From contig JBCCTH010000120.1 of assembly GCA_039198835.1 (NCBI GenBank), forward strand, positions 1-8,609: a stretch of 8,609 nucleotides of DNA, written 5' to 3'. The translations under genes were made by a program, and so were the position numbers. A model generated the notes under the pieces. It was not told the DNA's origin. It saw only the letters and a list, made by a program, of their open reading frames with translations, and did no database searches. The DNA comes from Shimia_B sp039198835 (lineage in GTDB: Bacteria > Pseudomonadota > Alphaproteobacteria > Rhodobacterales > Rhodobacteraceae). Below are positions 4,492 to 8,609 of this stretch, one piece after another; position 1 is the stretch's first letter, and every line of letters begins with the position of its first letter.

Positions 4492-6018
4492 TCTTGCGCC
4501 GCGAAGCTGGGCCTTGAGCTCTCGGAGCGTGAAAGCCCCTGTCAGATGGGCGGCCAGGCCGTAGGTCAAGAGGCCAAGCGCCACGAGCGCAAGGAGCGCG
4601 GCGTAGCGCCAGCCAGGCAGATCAAACGCGTCACCAAGAAGCCAGGATGCCCCCGCGAGCACAGCGGCCATCGCCGTGCTGGCCAAAACGATCCGTGGCG
4701 CGCGCGCTCGAAGCCTTGCATCAAGCCGGGCGGCGCGCCCCATCTCGCGGCTGCCGCGCCACAAAAGCCAAGTCATCGCCCAGGCCGCGAGCGTTGTGCC
4801 AAAAGCCGCCGCGATAAACCCGACCCAAACCGAGAGCCCGATGGCCAGAGCCGCGTTCAGCACCATCGCCACGAGCGCGAAGTAGAACGGGCGGCGGGTG
4901 TCTTCGCGCGCGAAGTAGAGCGGTTGAAGCACTTTCTGGAGCACGAAGGCAGGCAGGCCCGCCCCGTAAATCGCCGTCGCGAGCGCGGTGGGCAATGCGT
5001 CTTCCAGTGTGAACGCGCCGCGCACGAACAGGACCGAAACCAAAGGCAACGGGATGATAACCAGAGCGAGCGCGGCAGGCACTGTCAGCGCAAGGCATAG
5101 CTCGGTCGCGCGGGAGAAGGCATCTTGCCCGCCCTCTTCATCGTTTGCTTGCAGCTTTCGCGAGAGGTCAGGCAATAACACCACTCCGATGGCTATCCCC
5201 ACGACACCAAGCGGCAGCTGGTAGAGGCGATCGGCGTAATAAAGCCAGGCCGCCGCGCCGTCGAAATAACTCGCCACCTGCCGCCCCACCAGAAGATTGA
5301 CTTGCACCACACCGCCCGCAAGGGCCGCGGGCGCTGCGATGATCGCCAGGCGTTTGAGCTCGGGGGTCAGGCGCGGCCAGCGGGGCAAGAGCTTGAACCC
5401 CGCGCGACGCGCCGCCACCCAAACGAGGGCCAGTTGAGCGATGCCGGCTATGGGCACTGTCCACGCCAGGGTAAGGCCCGCGCGCCAGCCCGCGGCATCG
5501 GCCACGAAAAGAGCGCCGATGAAGAGTGCATTCAGGAGAGAAGGGGCGGCGGCAGCGGCAACGAAATGCCGGCTTGCATTCAAAACGCCCGACGCGAGAG
5601 CCGCCAGCGAAATGAAAAAGATGTAAGGGAAGGCGATGCGCCCAAAGACCACCGCGAGATCAAAGCGCGCATCTCCCGCAAAGCCTGACGCCATGGCCAA
5701 GACCAGCCATGGCATCGCAAATAGCGCGGCCACTGTGAGCAAGATCAAGATCAGCCCAAGCCCGGTCAGCGCGTCGCGGGCGAAGCCTTCGGGGTCATCT
5801 CCCGCTTCGAGTTTCTTCGAGAAAAGCGGAATGAAGGCCATGTTGAACGCGCCCTCGGCGAAGAAGCGACGAAACATGTTGGGCAGTGAAAAGGCGATCA
5901 CAAACGCCTCGGCCACGGGCCCGGCGCCCAGAAACGCTGCGATGAGAATGTCGCGGATGAAGCCCAAGACGCGCGACAGCATCGTCCAAAGGCCCACGGT
6001 GGCGAAGGCGCGCATCAT
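4465..6018 (-). CDS. murJ: Lipid II flippase MurJ
   Basis: This 517-residue polytopic inner-membrane protein of the MOP superfamily moves lipid II to the periplasmic face for peptidoglycan synthesis; about 14 membrane helices are expected and hydrophobic segments run throughout. The family N-terminus is clear: LSRVLGFIRD with Arg16 and Arg22 matching the essential Arg18 and Arg24 of E. coli MurJ, Glu37 where E. coli has Asp39, and LPNMFRRFFAEGAFN (45-59). The start at 6018 (ATGATG) was chosen because homology begins there; the upstream ATG at 6147 would add 43 low-complexity residues overlapping glnD. The ribosome site is weak, and CAGG-CAAA-CCTG just before the start can form a small hairpin. 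It lies 49 bases after glnD and is probably co-transcribed with it. No terminator is visible after it; its end overlaps the convergent gene. Confidence 0.96.
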   Translation of the reverse strand: MMRAFATVGLWTMLSRVLGFIRDILIAAFLGAGPVAEAFVIAFSLPNMFRRFFAEGAFNMAFIPLFSKKLEAGDDPEGFARDALTGLGLILILLTVAALFAMPWLVLAMASGFAGDARFDLAVVFGRIAFPYIFFISLAALASGVLNASRHFVAAAAAPSLLNALFIGALFVADAAGWRAGLTLAWTVPIAGIAQLALVWVAARRAGFKLLPRWPRLTPELKRLAIIAAPAALAGGVVQVNLLVGRQVASYFDGAAAWLYYADRLYQLPLGVVGIAIGVVLLPDLSRKLQANDEEGGQDAFSRATELCLALTVPAALALVIIPLPLVSVLFVRGAFTLEDALPTALATAIYGAGLPAFVLQKVLQPLYFAREDTRRPFYFALVAMVLNAALAIGLSVWVGFIAAAFGTTLAAWAMTWLLWRGSREMGRAARLDARLRARAPRIVLASTAMAAVLAGASWLLGDAFDLPGWRYAALLALVALGLLTYGLAAHLTGAFTLRELKAQLRGARSTTPDPAQ

Positions 6019-6067
6019 GGCAGGTTTGCCTGGGAGACGCGCCGGGCCCTCAAAGACTCCAATGCGC

Positions 6068-8609
6068 TCACGCGCGCGCCCGTTCCGCGCCCAGGGCGAT
6101 CGCTTCGCGCAGCCGCTTTTCAAGCGATCGCTGACGCCCCTCGGCATGGAGCTTTAGGCCAAACATGTCCTTGACATAAAACGCATCGACCACCTGCTCC
6201 CCGTACGTCGCGATGACCGCGCTCGCGATATAGATATTGGCCTCCGCGAGCGTGCGGCAAAGATCATGCAAGAGGCCGGGCCTGTCGCGGGTATCGACTT
6301 CGATGATGGTGTAGATATCCGAGCCATCATTATCGAAGGTGATGTGCGTTGGCACCCGGAAAGGCCGCTCGCGCTTTTTGAGCTTGTCGCGGTCTTTGAG
6401 GGCGTCCTGCGCCACGACCTTGCCGGTTAATGTCCGGTCGATCATGGTCTCTAGGCGCTCGAGGCGGTCTTTTTCATAGGGTGAGCCTTCGGCATCTTGC
6501 ACCCAGAAAGCCGCGACCGCGAAGCCGTCTTTCGTCGTGAAAGTGCGCGCATCCACGACATTGGCACCCACAAGCGCCAGCGCGCCGGTCATGCGCGCGA
6601 AGATGCCGGGGTGATCTGACATGGCAAAACAGATGCGCGTGGCATCGCGATCTTCGTCCGGGCGCAAATCCATGCGCACTTCGTCATTGTCGATGTCGCG
6701 CAGCAGATTGGCGAAGACAACATGGGCCGTCACATGAAGACCCTGCCAATAAGGCGGATAATGGCGGTTGCGCTCGCGCCTGAGTTCGGCCTCGCTCCAA
6801 CCGGGCAGCGCCTCGGCGAGAAGGCGCTTTGCCTCCACGCCGCGGTTCTCGCGATTGAGCGCTTCCATTCCGTCTTCGAGGCCGCGCCGCGTCTGGCGAT
6901 AGAGGGCGCGAATGAGCACCGCTTTCCAATTGTTCCAGGTCGTGGGCGAGACCCCGCGAATGTCGCAGACTGTCAGCACCGTGAGCAGGTCAAGCCGTTT
7001 GACCGTTTTGACCGCTTTCGCGAAGTCGCGCACGGTGCGCGGGTCAGCGATGTCTCGCTTTTGGGCCATGTCCGACATCAAGAGGTGATAGCGCACGAGC
7101 CATTCGACCGTCTCCACCTCTTTTTTGTTGAGCCCGAGGCGCGTTGCGACCTCGCGCGCTATGCGGGCACCCAGGATCGAGTGATCCTCATCGCGGCCCT
7201 TGCCGATGTCATGGCAAAGAAGCGCGACGTAAAGCACCTTGCGGTTGATCCCGTCGCGGAGGATCGACGACACGACCGGCAGATCTTCTTCAAGCTCGCC
7301 GCGTTCGATCTGGGCCAGCGTAGAGATGCACTGGATGGTGTGCTCATCGACGGTATAGGCATGATACATGTTGAACTGCATCATCGCGACGATCGGCTCG
7401 AACTCGGGAAGATAGGCTGCCAACAGGCCAAGCTCGTTCATCCGCCTGAGCGCGCGTTCTGGGTTGCCGTGTTTGAGAAGCGTGTCGAAAAAGATGCGCG
7501 CCGCCTCCGGGCTCTTTCGCATCTCATCATCAATGAGCGGCAAGCTCGCCGTGACGACGCGCATCGCATCCGGGTGGATCAACGTTCCCGTCCGCAATCC
7601 TTCCTGGAAGATGCGCAAGAGGTTGAGTTTGTCCGATAAAAAGGCATCCGTGTCGCCGATGGTCAGGCGGTTTTGTTTGATCGCGTAGGGTGCCTTGGCC
7701 GGTTGTTCTCGGGTGAGCAGCCGCAGGAGCGCGGGCTGTCGCTTTACATGCGCTTCCTCGAGCGCGGTCAGGAAAATCCGGGTCAGCTCACCCACCTGTG
7801 TCGCGTGGCGGAAATAATCTTGCATGAAATGCTCGACCGCCCGGCGCGCGCGGGTGTCGGAATAGCCCATCCGATCGGCCACTTCGACCTGGAGATCGAA
7901 GGTGAGTTGATCGGTGGCGCGCCCGGTAATGACATGCAGATGGCAACGCACCGTCCACAGGAAGTCTTCGGCGCGGCTGAACCGATCGAATTCGTCGCGC
8001 GTGAAGAGCCCGAGCGGGACAAGATCTTCGGCGTCTCTCACGCCGTGAATGTATTTCGCGATCCAAAAGAGCGATTGCAGATCGCGCAGCCCGCCTTTTC
8101 CCTCTTTCACATTGGGCTCGACAACATATCGCTGATTGCCCTGTTTTTTGTGCCTTGAGGCCCGTTCGTCTAGCTTGGCTTCGATGAAGTCGCGCGCCGT
8201 CGATTTGAAAAGCTCGGCCCAGAGCCTGCGTTGCAGATCTTGGAAAAGCGCTTCACTGCCGCCAAGCAGGCGCATCTCAACGAGACTTGTGCGGATCGTG
8301 TAATCCTCTCGGGCAAGACGCAGGCAATCCCGCACGCTGCGCGTCGCATGGCCGACTTTGAGCTTGAGGTCCCACAGCACATAGAGCATCGCCTCAACGA
8401 GCCGCTCGCAATCCGGCTCTGTGCCGGGCGGCGTGAGGAACAGAAGATCGACATCCGAATGGGGCGCCATCTCACCGCGCCCGTAGCCGCCGACGGCCAG
8501 GATCGCCATTTGCGCGTTTTCATCCGGTCGCAGGGGCGCCGCTAAAAGATGCGTTTGCGCGAGATCTCGGGCGAGCCGCACCGTGACATCGGTGACATTT
8601 GAAAACGCG
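6068..8609 (-). CDS. glnD: PII uridylyltransferase/uridylyl-removing enzyme, 5' partial
   Basis: GlnD reads glutamine and adds or removes UMP on PII proteins, setting glutamine synthetase activity and nitrogen gene expression. The frame is open to the right edge, so the N-terminus (I estimate 70-100 residues) is missing; the GTG at 8581 is just an internal codon. Counting from 8581, the nucleotidyltransferase signature GGYGRGEMAPHSDVDLL is at 31-47 with both metal-binding Asp residues, the HD hydrolase site CHDIGKG near 455-460, and two C-terminal glutamine-sensing ACT domains at about 635-695 (SDHPGIFARM) and 755-830 (RDRPGLLHDL). All activities therefore appear intact. It heads a probable unit with murJ, an order I recall from Rhodobacterales. 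Its promoter is outside the window. Confidence 0.97.
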   Translation of the reverse strand, partial: AFSNVTDVTVRLARDLAQTHLLAAPLRPDENAQMAILAVGGYGRGEMAPHSDVDLLFLTPPGTEPDCERLVEAMLYVLWDLKLKVGHATRSVRDCLRLAREDYTIRTSLVEMRLLGGSEALFQDLQRRLWAELFKSTARDFIEAKLDERASRHKKQGNQRYVVEPNVKEGKGGLRDLQSLFWIAKYIHGVRDAEDLVPLGLFTRDEFDRFSRAEDFLWTVRCHLHVITGRATDQLTFDLQVEVADRMGYSDTRARRAVEHFMQDYFRHATQVGELTRIFLTALEEAHVKRQPALLRLLTREQPAKAPYAIKQNRLTIGDTDAFLSDKLNLLRIFQEGLRTGTLIHPDAMRVVTASLPLIDDEMRKSPEAARIFFDTLLKHGNPERALRRMNELGLLAAYLPEFEPIVAMMQFNMYHAYTVDEHTIQCISTLAQIERGELEEDLPVVSSILRDGINRKVLYVALLCHDIGKGRDEDHSILGARIAREVATRLGLNKKEVETVEWLVRYHLLMSDMAQKRDIADPRTVRDFAKAVKTVKRLDLLTVLTVCDIRGVSPTTWNNWKAVLIRALYRQTRRGLEDGMEALNRENRGVEAKRLLAEALPGWSEAELRRERNRHYPPYWQGLHVTAHVVFANLLRDIDNDEVRMDLRPDEDRDATRICFAMSDHPGIFARMTGALALVGANVVDARTFTTKDGFAVAAFWVQDAEGSPYEKDRLERLETMIDRTLTGKVVAQDALKDRDKLKKRERPFRVPTHITFDNDGSDIYTIIEVDTRDRPGLLHDLCRTLAEANIYIASAVIATYGEQVVDAFYVKDMFGLKLHAEGRQRSLEKRLREAIALGAERARA

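Noticed and set aside
6019..6147. N-terminal extension of murJ from the ATG at 6147
   Set aside because: The added 43 residues are basic and low-complexity, overlap the glnD 3' end, and precede the point where MurJ similarity begins.
6722..7639. 305-codon plus-strand ORF opposite glnD
   Set aside because: It is antisense to the GlnD core with its HD domain intact; the composition (rich in Arg, His, Asp) is that of a mirror frame.

Overview
The window reads as chromosomal DNA of an alphaproteobacterium, most likely Rhodobacterales. The DNA is GC-rich. It carries the housekeeping series glnD, murJ, (rhomboid-like), trpS, usp, an order I recall from that group, and a LuxI-type autoinducer synthase followed by the start of an AAA/RecD-like ATPase. 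The taxon is an inference from gene order and protein character. No rRNA, tRNA, CRISPR array or insertion sequence was found.

Layout from right to left, since almost every gene is on the minus strand. glnD (6068-8609) is cut by the right edge and lacks its N-terminus. murJ (4465-6018) follows it after 49 bases. A single plus-strand gene, a rhomboid-fold protein lacking the protease residues (3793-4491), converges on murJ, and the two tails overlap by 27 bases. trpS (2702-3715) diverges from the rhomboid gene over a 77-base promoter gap. A 306-base gap (2396-2701) follows, with a clear minus-strand intrinsic terminator. Just upstream of that terminator lies a possible 14-codon ORF whose ribosome site is one arm of a perfect 8-bp hairpin with the AUG in its loop. 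Then come usp (1940-2395) with its own probable terminator, a BON-LysM protein of the Kbp/YgaU family (1443-1856), and luxI (639-1271), preceded by a cluster of TTAACG motifs.

The left 678 bases are the oddest part. Positions 1-289 are an inverted copy of 390-678 (284 of 289 identical) around a 100-base spacer. Both arms carry the last codons of luxI and the start of the ATPase gene, so two truncated ATPase copies face each other. All five differences fall in third codon positions of the ATPase frame. Sequencing error would not do that, so the arms look like two diverged functional alleles joined head-on. The join is either a real inverted duplication or a chimera of strain variants, and the arms reach base 1, so their full extent is unknown.

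Functionally the window combines nitrogen-status signalling (GlnD), cell-wall precursor export (MurJ), tryptophan charging (TrpS), stress and envelope proteins (Usp, LysM) and quorum-sensing signal synthesis (LuxI). No luxR gene is present in the window.
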